A stretch of 64,000 nt of DNA from Chloroflexota bacterium (GCA_023381515.1 JAMCQI010000035.1:51228-115227); one strand, 5' to 3'. Shown: positions 1 through 9,476, counted from the first letter of the stretch. The notes: a model not told the origin generated them from the sequence alone. Translations and numbers: made by a program.

Positions 1-1
1 G

Positions 2-802
2 GGCGCCAAGGACGCGTCGGCCACCTATGGAATTACGCTAAAATCCGGGGGAAACAGCGACCCCAAGCAGCAGTCCCAGTTGATCGATAACTATGTCGCC
101 GCGAAGGTGGACGGCATCATCGTCTCAATGGCGAACCCGGATGCCCTTAAAGACTCGATCACCAAGGCGGTCGCCGCCGGGATTCCGGTGATCACCATCA
201 ACTCCGGGGCTAGTAGGTCCAAAGAGTTTGGTGCCCTGGCTCATGTCGGCCAGACCGAGCGCGTGGCGGGCCAAGGGGCCGGTGACAGGCTCAACAGCGC
301 CGGGGTCAAGAACGTCTTGTGCGTGATTCACGAAGAAGCCAATGTTGGTCTTGAAGACCGCTGCGCCGGCCTCAAAGACACCTTCAAGGGCACCGTCCAG
401 AACTTTAGCGTTGCCTCCACGGGGACAAAGGACGTCAAAGGCACCTTGACGGCTCTCCAGAACAAGCTGACCGCGGACAAGACCATCGACGCCATTCTGA
501 CGCTGAACCCGACCATCGCGATCGCCGCGCGCGACGCGATCAAGGCAACCGGGGGCAGCCAGAAACTCGCGACCTTTGATCTCAGTCCGGATGTGATCGA
601 TGCCATCAACAATGGCGAAATTCTGTTCGCGATCGACCAACAGCAGTACCTGCAAGGCTACTTGCCGATTGTGATGATCTACCTCTACAAGACGAACTTG
701 AACACAGTCGGCGGTGGACAGCCGGTCCTGACCGGACCCGGCTTTGTGGACAAGAGCAACGCCTCGCAGGTCAAGGCCCTTGCTGCCAAGGGTACCCGCT
801 AG
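2..802 (+). CDS. Sugar ABC transporter substrate-binding protein (5' truncated)
   Basis: The reading frame is open from base 2 to the TAG at 800-802, so the N-terminus and signal peptide lie outside the window. The 266 visible residues match the ribose/galactose-type periplasmic binding fold (Peripla_BP_4): a 'VDGIIVSMANPDAL' strand-turn, 'AGIPVITINSG' hinge region, 'NVLCVIHEEANVGLEDRCAGL' central strand and 'DAILTLNPTIAIAARDAI' in the second lobe. It should capture a monosaccharide outside the membrane and deliver it to the permease encoded 95 bases downstream. Order binding protein-permease-single-domain ATPase resembles the fructose-type frcBCA arrangement, but the sugar cannot be read from the sequence. 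Confidence 0.9.
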   Translation, partial: GAKDASATYGITLKSGGNSDPKQQSQLIDNYVAAKVDGIIVSMANPDALKDSITKAVAAGIPVITINSGASRSKEFGALAHVGQTERVAGQGAGDRLNSAGVKNVLCVIHEEANVGLEDRCAGLKDTFKGTVQNFSVASTGTKDVKGTLTALQNKLTADKTIDAILTLNPTIAIAARDAIKATGGSQKLATFDLSPDVIDAINNGEILFAIDQQQYLQGYLPIVMIYLYKTNLNTVGGGQPVLTGPGFVDKSNASQVKALAAKGTR

Positions 803-897
803 ACCCTGATCGAAATCAGCCGGGGGTGAAGTGGGTGAGCTCCACTCCACCCCCGTGTGATTCCAGAACCCAGCACCAGACCGGCGGAGAGCAAGAT

Positions 898-1992
898 ATG
901 GCAACCAACACATCGATGCCCGTCCAATCCGACGAGCGCGTGGCACGCGGAGGGCTGATCCGTGGATTCTTCCGGCGCGTTGAGGTTGGTGCTTTCATCG
1001 GCGCGGCGGCGATCTGGGTCATGTTCGCCGTCATTGCGCCGGAGAACTGGGTCAGCATTACGGGCATCTCTCGCATCTTGGACGAGGCGACGACATTGGG
1101 AATCATGGGCGTGGCGGTCGCGCTCCTCATGATTGGAGGCGAGTTCGACCTGTCGGCGGGCGTGATGACAGGCACGACCGGCCTGCTGACCGGTATGCTT
1201 GCCGTTCGTGCGGGCTGGGATATGTTCCCTGCCATGCTCGCCGCTCTGGTTTTTGCCGCTCTCATTGGATTTCTCAACGGTTGGATGGTCGTCAAGACGC
1301 GCTTACCCAGCTTTATCGTGACCCTCGCGACCTTTTTCATCCTGCGCGGCGCCAACGTGGGTGTCACCCGGATCGTCACCGATCGCATCGTCGTCGAGGG
1401 GATTGATCATGCCGCAAACTTTTACACGGCGCGGCTCTTCCTCGATCACGCGTTCGACGTCCTCGGCGCGACCTTTTACACCTCCACGGTTTGGTGGTTG
1501 GCGCTAACCCTCGTGGCGGCCCGGATTCTTCAGCGCACCCGCTTTGGCAATTGGATTTTCGCCGTCGGCGGCGATCCGCAGGCCGCGCGGAATGTCGGCG
1601 TCCCTTCCGACCGAGTCAAAATCGCGCTTTTCATGACGACGGCGACCGCGGGGTGGCTGGTCGGGATGATGAACGTCGTGCGTCTGCGCTCAGCCGTGGC
1701 CAGTCAGGGAATCGGCGAGGAGTTCGTCTACATTATTTGCGCGGTGATCGGCGGATGCCTGCTAACCGGCGGATTTGGCTCCGCCATCGGCGCCGCCATT
1801 GGTGCAATCATCTTTGGGATGGCGCGTGTCGGCATTGTCTTTGCCGGTTGGGACACCGACTGGTTCTACACATTCCTGGGCATCATGCTTCTCGCCGCTG
1901 TTCTCGTGAACGACAACACCCGCCGCCGCGCCGAAGCCATGCGCAGCGCCGCCGCCAAAGCGCGTACCGAAGAGGACAAGGAAAATGGCTGA
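898..1992 (+). CDS. Sugar ABC transporter permease (RbsC/FrcC type)
   Basis: A 364-residue polytopic membrane protein of the BPD_transp_2 family. I chose ATG 898 because GGAG at 886-889 sits 8 bases before it; an in-frame GTG at 826 has no ribosome binding site and would add residues atypical for the family. Family signatures include '[12 protein letters not shown]' near residue 75 and '[22 protein letters not shown]' in the cytoplasmic loop that contacts the ATPase (EAA-like loop). The 3' end overlaps the ATPase gene by 8 bases, which implies translational coupling. It forms the channel for the sugar bound by the upstream protein. Confidence 0.93.
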   Translation: MATNTSMPVQSDERVARGGLIRGFFRRVEVGAFIGAAAIWVMFAVIAPENWVSITGISRILDEATTLGIMGVAVALLMIGGEFDLSAGVMTGTTGLLTGMLAVRAGWDMFPAMLAALVFAALIGFLNGWMVVKTRLPSFIVTLATFFILRGANVGVTRIVTDRIVVEGIDHAANFYTARLFLDHAFDVLGATFYTSTVWWLALTLVAARILQRTRFGNWIFAVGGDPQAARNVGVPSDRVKIALFMTTATAGWLVGMMNVVRLRSAVASQGIGEEFVYIICAVIGGCLLTGGFGSAIGAAIGAIIFGMARVGIVFAGWDTDWFYTFLGIMLLAAVLVNDNTRRRAEAMRSAAAKARTEEDKENG

Positions 1993-2806
1993 GCCCCTGC
2001 TCGAGGTCCGCAACATGACCAAGCTGTTCGGCAGCGTGATCGCCCTGAACCGCGTCTCTGCCACCGTGAATCGCGGAGAGGTCACGTGTCTGCTTGGAGA
2101 CAATGGCGCGGGCAAGTCCACGCTGATCAAGATCCTTTCCGGGGTCTACCCTCCCACCGAAGGCGAATACTACTTTGAGGGCCATGCGGTGACCTTGCGT
2201 TCGCCGCGCGAGGCACGGGCCATGGGGATTGCCACCGTCTATCAGGACCTTTCCCTCTTGCCGCTGATGCCCATCTGGCGAAACTTTTTCCTAGGGGCCG
2301 AACCGGAAACGGGCTCTCTATTCCTCCGCCACTTTGACGACAAGTTCGCCAAGCTGACTGTGCGCGAAGAACTGTTGAAGATGGGCATTGACATTCGCGA
2401 CCCCGACCAACCGGTCGGGACCATGTCGGGCGGCGAGCGCCAATCCATCGCGATCGCTCGGGCCGTGTACTTTGGGGCCAAGGTGCTGATTCTGGACGAG
2501 CCCACCGCCGCACTAGGCGTCAAGCAAGCTGCCATCGTGCTACGCTATATCGCCCAAGCCAGGGCCCGCAACCTGGGGGTCATCTTTATCACTCACAATC
2601 CCCAGCATGCTTACCCGGTCGGCGATCGGTTCATTATCTTAAAGCGGGGGCGGGCCTTGGGGAATTGGACCAAGGCTGAACTCAGCCAGGAAGCGATGGT
2701 TCAGCATATGTCCGGCGCGGAGGAGCTAGAGATTCTGACCAGCGAGCTGCAGCAAATCACGCGCCCGGACGCCGAGAGCCAAGTTGCGGCGACCACCAAC
2801 GGCTAG
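1985..2806 (+). CDS. Sugar ABC transporter ATP-binding protein (single ABC domain)
   Basis: A 273-residue ATPase energising the importer. Walker A is GDNGAGKST (about residues 38-46), the signature is MSGGERQ, Walker B is [12 protein letters not shown], and the switch histidine lies in 'FITHNPQHA'. It carries one ABC domain only, unlike RbsA/MglA proteins of about 500 residues with two; this is the FrcA-like layout and implies a homodimer. Start ATG 1985 lies inside the end of the permease gene. Confident for the family, not for the substrate. Confidence 0.95.
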   Translation: MAEPLLEVRNMTKLFGSVIALNRVSATVNRGEVTCLLGDNGAGKSTLIKILSGVYPPTEGEYYFEGHAVTLRSPREARAMGIATVYQDLSLLPLMPIWRNFFLGAEPETGSLFLRHFDDKFAKLTVREELLKMGIDIRDPDQPVGTMSGGERQSIAIARAVYFGAKVLILDEPTAALGVKQAAIVLRYIAQARARNLGVIFITHNPQHAYPVGDRFIILKRGRALGNWTKAELSQEAMVQHMSGAEELEILTSELQQITRPDAESQVAATTNG

Positions 2807-2819
2807 GGGCTTGGTCTCG

Positions 2820-3416
2820 ATGCGTTCGACGCTGGTCTCGCTTTCCGCTGCATTAATGAGTCTCAGTCTGCTGCTGGCTGGCTGTGGACAACCACCCTCC
2901 CGCACATCGCAACCCTTGCCCCGTCTCCTCGTTGACGATTCCGTTGCCGGCGATTTCGATGTCCTCGCTCAGGCGACCTGGCACCAATTCCTCGCCGTCT
3001 TCCGCGCCCGCGCCGGCTGCTTCGGAGACGTCCATCTGCATGCCACGCAGCAACTGGCAAACCGCGCAATGTACGAGCCAAAAACGGCAACGGTGACCGT
3101 TCGCGTCCCCGGCACGCCCGCAATGCTTCAAAGCGCTCTGATTCACGAGTGGGCGCACCATATCGAGTTCTCATGCCCTGCGCAAAAGGAAATGCGTCCC
3201 GCCTTTCTTGCGGCCCAGGGATTACGACCCGATACTTTGTGGCGTCCCGACGACACCCCCGCCAATACACCTGAAAGCGCATGGGCCAACATCCCATCGG
3301 AGCAATATGCGGAAGCGACCATCGAGGTCGTGCTCGGCAGCCGCCCGATCCCCACGACCGCACAGGTGAGTCCTGAGGCAGTGCGGGTCATCGCGCAGTG
3401 GGCCGCCGGCCATTGA
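2820..3416 (+). CDS. Putative lipoprotein with HEXXH zinc-protease motif
   Basis: A 198-residue protein not recognised by name. Residues 1-22 form a lipoprotein signal ending in the lipobox LAGC (Cys22). 'IHEWAHHIEF' has an HEXXH motif at residues 109-113, and a later 'SEQYAEATIE' helix near residue 162 could supply the third zinc ligand, as in gluzincins; this is inference. The start ATG 2820 follows the ATPase gene by 13 bases with a weak GGGG sequence, so it may be the last gene of the sugar-transport operon. It would be anchored outside the membrane. It may be a DUF-type minimal metallopeptidase; activity is unproven. Confidence 0.7.
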   Translation: MRSTLVSLSAALMSLSLLLAGCGQPPSRTSQPLPRLLVDDSVAGDFDVLAQATWHQFLAVFRARAGCFGDVHLHATQQLANRAMYEPKTATVTVRVPGTPAMLQSALIHEWAHHIEFSCPAQKEMRPAFLAAQGLRPDTLWRPDDTPANTPESAWANIPSEQYAEATIEVVLGSRPIPTTAQVSPEAVRVIAQWAAGH

Positions 3417-3684
3417 GGGTAGGTGCTCTGAGCCATTATCTTCGACGTATGTGGGTCGTCGCGTATCTGCACCTCCGCTGGCGCGCTGCCCGACACCCTG
3501 CCGCCGTCCATGGCGAAAGGCTTCGATGGGCATCGAGCGGAAAAACTCGGGCTGAGGGAGGCAGTCGCTCAACGGCCGGCCTACTCGTCTGGGTGTCGTT
3601 TCTTGTCTAGAATGGCGACCAAAGGAATTGATCTTATGGAACCAGGCTTGCTCAAGCGGCGGGAGCGCCGCCCCGGAGACACAC

Positions 3685-5322
3685 ATGCAAAATACCACCG
3701 ATGAATCGGACCTTTTGAACGAGGATAAGCATCTCTTGGAGCAAGGTCGCCGGCGCCTGGCGCTGCCTGAGGCCGTCAGCCAAGTGTCCACATCGCTGCG
3801 CGCTGCCCGGAGCCTCAAAGACATGCTTCGGATTCTCGCGGACGAGACCTCGATCATGCTCGACGCGGCCGCGGTAACCGTCTGGCTCTACAACTCCTCA
3901 AAAGACGAACTGTACCAGGCCGCGGCGAGTGGTTTTCCCAATATGGCTCTGCGCCTCAAGCCCGGCGAGGGCATCGCCGGTCAGGTATTCTTGTCCGGCG
4001 AAGCGCACATCTCGCGCGATTTCAAGAACGACCCGCGCACTCACGAATCCGCGCGCGTTCAGGTCCGCGCCGGCCTCGCGGGCGCCGCCGTGCCGATCCG
4101 CACCGACAAGCAAACGGTTGGCGTCTTTTTTGCGTCGGTCGTCTCACCCCGTGAATTGACGGACGATCAAGTCCGTCTTCTCAATATCCTGGCCGATCTG
4201 GCCGGCGTCGCCATCCACCGCATGCAGCAGCATGAGATGACCGAGCTGCGCCTCCAGCGTCTCGCCACGCTCCGGTTGGTCGATGCGGCCATGAACGCCA
4301 GCCTTGATCTGGAAACTGTTTTGGAGATTTTGCTTGACCAAGTCGTTTCGCAGCTCAACGTGGACGCGGCCGCCGTCTTTTTGATCAGCCCCACGACCCA
4401 TCTGCTCGAGTTCGCGGCCGGCCAAGGTCTGACCACCACGGCACCTGACCTGGGAGAGCTCTCTCAGCCCAATAGCCTGGCCGACCGCGCGGTCCAGTCC
4501 CGCCAGATTGTCCATGTATCCGACCTTTCCACCGAACCCCAAATGCATCCCTTGACCGAGCAAGATCTCTTCGTGTCCGGATTGGCTGTCCCTCTGATTA
4601 CTGGTACCCGCATCCTCGGCGTGCTCGATGTCTTTCAGCGGATGCGCTTCGACCCCGATCGCGAATGGTTAGACTGGCTCGACATGCTCGCCCATCAAGC
4701 GGGATTGGCCATCGACCACGCACTCCAATTCCAAGACTTGCAGCATGCCAACGCCGAATTAACCTCGAGCGTCGATGCGATCGTCGGCACGTGGGGCCGC
4801 GCCCTCGACATCCTCGAGAATGAGCCTGAAGGTCACTTGGACCGGCTGGCCGACATCACCGTTCAGCTCGCCCGCGCCATGGGCCTCCACGACGAAGAAC
4901 TGTTGCACGTCCGTCGCGGGGCTCTCCTTCACGACGTCGGCATGCTTCTCATCCCTGGCCGCGTGCAGTTCAAGCGCGAGCCTCTTACGGACCTAGACCT
5001 GCAAGTCTTGCGTCGTCACCCGTTCTTTGCCTTGAACCTATTCCAATCAGTACCCGACCTCCGCCCCGCCCTCGAAATACCTTATGGCCACCACGAAAAA
5101 TGGGACGGTACCGGTTATCCGAATCGGCTCAAAGAGTCGAGCATCCCGATCGCCGCACGCGTTTTTGCGGTCGTGGACGTCTGGGACGCTCTTCAATCCA
5201 GCCGGGTCTACCGCGCTGCCTACCCCGAGGCCAAGGCGCGCGAAATGATCGGCCAGCTCTCGGGCACGCATTTTGATCCGAAAGTGGTCGCAACTTTTTT
5301 GGGAATGGAGGTCCTAACCTAG
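3685..5322 (+). CDS. GAF-GAF-HD-GYP domain protein (likely cyclic-di-GMP phosphodiesterase)
   Basis: A 545-residue cytoplasmic signalling protein. Two GAF sensor domains occupy roughly residues 30-185 and 195-345 ('LKPGEGIAGQVFLSGE' and 'FVSGLAVPLITGTRILGVL' are typical GAF strands). The C-terminal HD-GYP domain has 'ALLHDVGMLLIP' near residue 415 and 'HHEKWDGTGYP' near 468, so both the metal-binding HD and the GYP loop are intact. HD-GYP proteins hydrolyse cyclic di-GMP; here the activity is probably set by a ligand or redox signal at the GAF domains. ATG 3685 is preceded by GGAG at 3675-3678; a longer frame to 3628 lacks such a site. Its 3' end overlaps the convergent Dus gene by 4 bases. 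Confidence 0.92.
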   Translation: MQNTTDESDLLNEDKHLLEQGRRRLALPEAVSQVSTSLRAARSLKDMLRILADETSIMLDAAAVTVWLYNSSKDELYQAAASGFPNMALRLKPGEGIAGQVFLSGEAHISRDFKNDPRTHESARVQVRAGLAGAAVPIRTDKQTVGVFFASVVSPRELTDDQVRLLNILADLAGVAIHRMQQHEMTELRLQRLATLRLVDAAMNASLDLETVLEILLDQVVSQLNVDAAAVFLISPTTHLLEFAAGQGLTTTAPDLGELSQPNSLADRAVQSRQIVHVSDLSTEPQMHPLTEQDLFVSGLAVPLITGTRILGVLDVFQRMRFDPDREWLDWLDMLAHQAGLAIDHALQFQDLQHANAELTSSVDAIVGTWGRALDILENEPEGHLDRLADITVQLARAMGLHDEELLHVRRGALLHDVGMLLIPGRVQFKREPLTDLDLQVLRRHPFFALNLFQSVPDLRPALEIPYGHHEKWDGTGYPNRLKESSIPIAARVFAVVDVWDALQSSRVYRAAYPEAKAREMIGQLSGTHFDPKVVATFLGMEVLT

Positions 5323-6383
5323 GAGAGCTGGGGCGGCGCTTGCCACTTGCGGTCTCCCGCGGATGGATGCACGGTGTGAGTAGGGGCGTTCGCCTCTGCG
5401 AGGACGGTGACCCAACGATCGAACTCGTCAAGCGTTTCACACGTTAGGATGTGCATGCGCAGCGAGGCCGCTTCACGTAGATCGTTGATATAGCGGATGG
5501 CGTGCTTGCGAAAGAGAATGAGCCCCAGGCGCGGTCCGTAAAAATCCAGGTTAAGGGCGAGGTGCCGCCGCATGAGAGCAATCTTGTCATCAACGCCGAT
5601 CGCGTGCCGGTCTTTGCGAGAAAAAATCCAGGGATTGCCCATCGCGCCTCGGCCGATCATCACCCCATCACAGCCCGTCTGAGCTTTGATCCGCTCAATG
5701 TCCGCGACCGTCTTCACATCGCCGTTGCCAAGGACGGGAATGCTCACCGCTTGCTTGACCTCGGCAATCGCATCCCAGTCGGCGTTCCCGGTGTATCCCT
5801 GAGCTTTCGTTCGCCCATGGACGGCAATCAGGCTCGCTCCGCTCTCCTCGAGAATCTTGGCCACCGTCACATAGTTGCGCGTATTTTCGTCCCATCCCAG
5901 CCGTATCTTGCCCGTTACCGGGATCTGCAAAGCGCGCGAGAGCCGCAGAAAGAGCCGCCTTATCTTTTCTGGGTCGCGGAGCATCCCCGATCCGGCCCCT
6001 TTCGCAGCAATGTCGCGAACATAGCAACCCATATTGATGTCGATGATACTCGGTCCAAGTTCCTGAAGCCGCAGCGCCGTTTCGACGACGCGGGTCTCCT
6101 CGTACCCATAGATTTGAAAAGTGATGGGTCGTTCGCTCGGGTCGTAGGTGAGCTTTCTCCTGATAATGTCGCCCGCCTTGTTACACGATAGGCTGTCCAC
6201 ATTCACGAACTCGGTGTAGGACATGGCGGAGCCCAGTTCACGGCACAAGAGACGAAACGGCATGTCCGAATAGCCATCCATCGGCGCGAGGATGAGATCG
6301 CCGTAGATCGGTATCGGCCCGACAGAAAAGTGAGGCCGCTGGTGCACCGGCGGCCGGGTGAGATCCATTCCTTTATCGCTCAT
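5319..6383 (-). CDS. tRNA-dihydrouridine synthase
   Basis: A 354-residue FMN enzyme that reduces uridine to dihydrouridine in the tRNA D-loop. Visible features are 'LAPMDGYSDMPFR' near residue 33 (FMN barrel start), 'DINMGC' with the expected catalytic Cys120, 'KIRLGWDE', 'VHGRTKAQGYTG' and 'VLGNGDV...GCDGVMIGRGAMGNPW'. After the catalytic Cys most Dus enzymes have Pro; this one has Tyr. Best match in style is the DusB group. It is transcribed toward the HD-GYP gene and overlaps it by 4 bases at the stop codons. Confidence 0.95.
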   Translation of the reverse strand: MSDKGMDLTRPPVHQRPHFSVGPIPIYGDLILAPMDGYSDMPFRLLCRELGSAMSYTEFVNVDSLSCNKAGDIIRRKLTYDPSERPITFQIYGYEETRVVETALRLQELGPSIIDINMGCYVRDIAAKGAGSGMLRDPEKIRRLFLRLSRALQIPVTGKIRLGWDENTRNYVTVAKILEESGASLIAVHGRTKAQGYTGNADWDAIAEVKQAVSIPVLGNGDVKTVADIERIKAQTGCDGVMIGRGAMGNPWIFSRKDRHAIGVDDKIALMRRHLALNLDFYGPRLGLILFRKHAIRYINDLREAASLRMHILTCETLDEFDRWVTVLAEANAPTHTVHPSAGDRKWQAPPQLS

Positions 6384-6400
6384 GGCATGACTTTTTGTCT

Positions 6401-9028
6401 CTAGATCGGCTCATCGGCCGATCCCGCAGACCGCGCGGGATCCGTGCTCCCACCGTCCCCAACGGGCCCCGTGCTCCCGCCGTCCCCAGCGGGTTCCGTG
6501 CTCCCGCCGTCCCCAGCGGGTTCCGTGCTCTCGCGGTTTACAGCGGGGTCCAGGCTCTCACCGTCCCCAGCGGGATACGTGCTCTCGCGGTCTCCAGCGG
6601 GGTCCAGGCTCTCACGGTTTCCAGCGGGTTCCGTGCTCTCTCGGTCGCCAGCGGAATCCGTGCTCTCGCGGGTTGCAGCGGGATCCGAGATCCCGCGGTC
6701 TCCAGCGGGACCTTGGCGCGGTTGGCCGATTGGCTCATTGAGGATCGTCTCCATCACCCGGAAGCCGATGTTGTAATCTCGACTGTCCGGGCTGAGCCCA
6801 TCCCGGCTGGTGCAGCGCGTTTCACTTGCTCCATCATCCCAGGATCCACCTCGAACGACCTTGGTGTCCTTGTCCAGATTATTGTCCATCCACTCCCATA
6901 CATTTCCAACCATGTCGAGCGCACCACAGGTGCTCGCGCCCCCCGGGAATACACCTACCGGACTGGTCCCCCCGATGCCGCTTTCGCGAGCGTTCGCCTT
7001 GCCCGGGTCGAACTCACCCTCCCAAGGATAATTTCGTCCGTCGGTCGCTCGTGCGGCGCGTTCCCATTCCTGCTCCGTCGGGAGGCAATAGTCCTTGCCG
7101 GAACTCGAACTCAGCCACTTACAGTACTCTTGCGCATCTTCCCAGTTCACCAATACGACCGGATGGTTCCCCTTTCCTTCCGGATACGTATGATTCTCCT
7201 GGTCCCAGTTGTAGGCCTGTGCCCAATCATTATCCACAAAAGGCACCGGATGGCCCGTGGCGTCCACAAATTTCTTGTACGCAAGATTTGTCACGAGGTA
7301 CTTGCCAATACGAAAAGGCCGTGGAAAGCGAACCCGCTCCTTTGCCTCTCCATATAGGAAATCTCCCTCGGACACCACCACGGTCTCGGTCAGGTCGCGT
7401 GGATCTCCCAGATGGGCCAATGCGTTTCCTGCGGAAACGCGCATGGGGGCCCGATAGGTCTTGGCATCGCCGATCACCTGCAGCAATCGCTTGACGTATC
7501 CTTTCGAATCGCTCGCCTCTATCTTTTCGAGCGCCGCGCGCAACCGCGTCGCGTCATTGCTCAACAGATCCTCCCAAATCTTTTGATCAATGGCCGGTTC
7601 TGGAGTGAAATCTCCCTGGGGGTTTGCCGTACGCGTCAGAAAGATATAAGGCCGAATATCGGTGTCTCGAAAGCGGACTTTGCCTGCCAAGAGGAGCGCT
7701 TTGAGCGCCTTTTCGCGCACGTACTTGCCCACCAGCGTCCCTTCCTCGGCATGCAGTGCCAAATGTGATGCCGACGGCGCATGGGGAATTGGCGCCACGC
7801 CCGAGGCCGCATCTTCGCTCTCTCCTCTCGCGGTCTCCTCTTTGGCGGCCGCCGCTTCGCGCTCGAAATAGTCTTCCAGGTCTCCTAACAGGTTGGTATA
7901 GTTGCCAATGTCGTTGTAGAGCTTGGGATAGCGCATCTGGATGACCACGATCTTGGCGAGGAGCCCAGGGACGATGCTCCGCTTGAGGCCGGGGCGTTCT
8001 TCTGCGAGCGTCCAGAGCAGCCGGTAGACATTCATCGTCTGCTTGATCTGACGCGGGTTAGGCTCGAGCCCGGCGGCAAAGATAGGCGCCAGGTTCCGAG
8101 GAAAACTTGCACGAATCTCCGCTTCGATGAACTTTTGGATATCTGTCCTTTCCAAAGGAGGCAGATTGAAGGGGACCTGGACGATAGTCTTCAGATAGTC
8201 ATCACCGCTCACGAGGGCGTTGTACGTCTTTCCCGCGTATTTTGTCTCGATCCCCTTTTCCACGACCGAGCGGTCGACGCCCAAAATGAACACGCATCCC
8301 GGGACGTCCATGAACAACTTGATGCTTTCCAGCACCTGGACAGCGTTTTCAGGCAAACAGTGATCGAGGTCGTCGATAAAGATGGCCACAAAAGGTCTGC
8401 CCGTCTTTTCCAAGAAGCGTTGGATTGCTCGCCCGAACCGTTCCTGAAACTGTTCGAGCGTCCTCGCCGCCTCTTCGCGCATGCGCACTCTTTCGTGCTG
8501 CAGGGCCGCGAGAATCGCGTTCGGGTCTCCTCCGTCCGCCCAAGGTCCTGTCGACACCCTCTTCAGGAACAGAATGCTCGGGATAAAAGAAAGGGATAGC
8601 TTGACAACCCCTTTGGCCGTCGCCTTGGTCAATTGGCTCCAATCAATCTCTGCTCCACCCAGTGTCTCGTGGTCCGTGGTTTGATAGAGCTGGACCTGCA
8701 GCTCGTCTAGTTCCTTGCGCGCTTCCTCTTCTTCTTCGGGCAAGCGGTCCCGCAGTTCGCGCAGCACGGCGACCAGGAGAGACCGCCACAGTGCTTCTTC
8801 TTTGTCATATTTCCACGCATCAAACCACACGGTCTGCGCCTTTGCCTGGTCCAAGTCTTGGCGCATCATCATCATGAGACTGGTCTTGCCGCTGCCCCAC
8901 CTACCAAAGATGCCGACCACAATGGGAGTGTCGGCGCCTTGAATCACACGGACGAGCGTACGCCGATAGTCGTCAAAACCGAGGCGGTCCTGAGTGGTAG
9001 CCTTGTCGGTCCAGATAAGAGAGGTCAT
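6401..9028 (-). CDS. KAP-type P-loop NTPase fused to a formylglycine-generating-enzyme-like domain, with repeat tail
   Basis: An 875-residue multidomain protein. The N-terminal KAP NTPase has Walker A GRWGSGKTS (residues 42-50) and Walker B FIDDLD (217-222), separated by a hydrophobic stretch near 143-156 that may touch the membrane as in other KAP proteins. A linker (about 390-540) ends in a HEAT-like 'AGNALAHLGDPRDL'. Residues about 555-760 form an FGE/SUMF1 (C-type lectin fold) domain: 'GNHPVVLVNWEDAQEYCKWL', 'LPTEQEWERAAR', 'NVWEWMDN', 'VVRGGSWDD' and a terminal 'NIGFRVME'. Residues 776-865 are ten 9-residue repeats. It stands alone behind its own promoter. Such NTPase-FGE fusions resemble signalling or conflict ATPases; the function is not known and I see no effector domain. 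Confidence 0.85.
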   Translation of the reverse strand: MTSLIWTDKATTQDRLGFDDYRRTLVRVIQGADTPIVVGIFGRWGSGKTSLMMMMRQDLDQAKAQTVWFDAWKYDKEEALWRSLLVAVLRELRDRLPEEEEEARKELDELQVQLYQTTDHETLGGAEIDWSQLTKATAKGVVKLSLSFIPSILFLKRVSTGPWADGGDPNAILAALQHERVRMREEAARTLEQFQERFGRAIQRFLEKTGRPFVAIFIDDLDHCLPENAVQVLESIKLFMDVPGCVFILGVDRSVVEKGIETKYAGKTYNALVSGDDYLKTIVQVPFNLPPLERTDIQKFIEAEIRASFPRNLAPIFAAGLEPNPRQIKQTMNVYRLLWTLAEERPGLKRSIVPGLLAKIVVIQMRYPKLYNDIGNYTNLLGDLEDYFEREAAAAKEETARGESEDAASGVAPIPHAPSASHLALHAEEGTLVGKYVREKALKALLLAGKVRFRDTDIRPYIFLTRTANPQGDFTPEPAIDQKIWEDLLSNDATRLRAALEKIEASDSKGYVKRLLQVIGDAKTYRAPMRVSAGNALAHLGDPRDLTETVVVSEGDFLYGEAKERVRFPRPFRIGKYLVTNLAYKKFVDATGHPVPFVDNDWAQAYNWDQENHTYPEGKGNHPVVLVNWEDAQEYCKWLSSSSGKDYCLPTEQEWERAARATDGRNYPWEGEFDPGKANARESGIGGTSPVGVFPGGASTCGALDMVGNVWEWMDNNLDKDTKVVRGGSWDDGASETRCTSRDGLSPDSRDYNIGFRVMETILNEPIGQPRQGPAGDRGISDPAATRESTDSAGDRESTEPAGNRESLDPAGDRESTYPAGDGESLDPAVNRESTEPAGDGGSTEPAGDGGSTGPVGDGGSTDPARSAGSADEPI
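6434..6703 (-). repeat. Ten 27-bp tandem repeats encoding the 9-residue tail of the KAP protein
   Basis: Ten degenerate 27-base units lie in frame at the 3' end of the KAP gene, encoding variants of GDREST(E/D)PA. On the plus strand a typical unit reads CCCGC, an 8-base spacer such as CGTCCCCA or GGTCTCCA, then GCGGG, so most units can fold into a short stem-loop. The stem-loop is also found at 25089-25106 and 63427-63446. Confidence 0.92.
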
Positions 9029-9066
9029 ACAACCTCGCTTGAGGGAATTTCCGTCGCGCTCTTCAC

Positions 9067-9095
9067 ATTGTACTCTGGCTCTCGACCGCTGTCAA
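9067..9095 (-). promoter_or_regulatory. Sigma-70-like promoter of the KAP gene
   Basis: On the minus strand TTGACA (9095-9090), a 17-base spacer and TACAAT (9072-9067) stand about 38 bases before the ATG at 9028. This is the closest match to consensus on this side of the intergenic space. Confidence 0.8.
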
Positions 9096-9349
9096 AGTAA
9101 AATTGCCACTCTGATAAATGAGTAAATTTTCATTTTTCGCGCCAAATTTGGCGGCAAATGTAAAGGCCTGCGATCTCGATAGAACGAAATGGGCACTAGA
9201 CCTAACGAAAGGTAGGGCAAACCCCCATAGACATTTCCTTCCAGCCCCGTATAATGATCTTGTCGCACCGTTCTGGGCAGCCTCGCTTTCCGGGTCCTCG
9301 GGATTTCGAGCCTTCGTTGCATCTGTAACGAATTCTTAACCTCGATTCC

Positions 9350-9380
9350 TTGACGCCTATTCTCGTTTGTGCTATATAAT
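9350..9380 (+). promoter_or_regulatory. Promoter of the first sigma-factor gene
   Basis: TTGACG at 9350-9355 and overlapping -10 candidates TATATA (9373-9378, spacer 17) and TATAAT (9375-9380, spacer 19). Transcription from here gives a leader of about 90 bases before ATG 9477. Confidence 0.65.
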
Positions 9381-9476
9381 TTTAGAGGGTTACGAGCATC
9401 CTTATGTTCACCTTCATGGACGCCCGTCCGAACGACAGCGAAGGTGTGCTCTTCATAGAAAGAAGGTTGTGACACA

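Larger units (their letters stand above)
9029..9476. other. 448-base divergent intergenic region
   Basis: Holds the KAP promoter (9067-9095) and the promoter of the ECF sigma gene (9350-9380). The stretch between them (about 9100-9345) is AT-richer than its surroundings and contains no supported reading frame or RNA; I see nothing else in it. Confidence 0.6.

Noticed and set aside
6780..6900. The end of the FGE-like domain looks like the variable region of a diversity-generating retroelement.
   Set aside because: No reverse transcriptase frame and no adenine-rich template repeat are present in the window, and the region is not unusually rich in AAC codons.
6395..7357. Plus-strand frames of up to 320 codons with regular repeats.
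   Set aside because: These are shadows of the KAP repeat region and FGE domain on the other strand; the 27-base period keeps all frames open.
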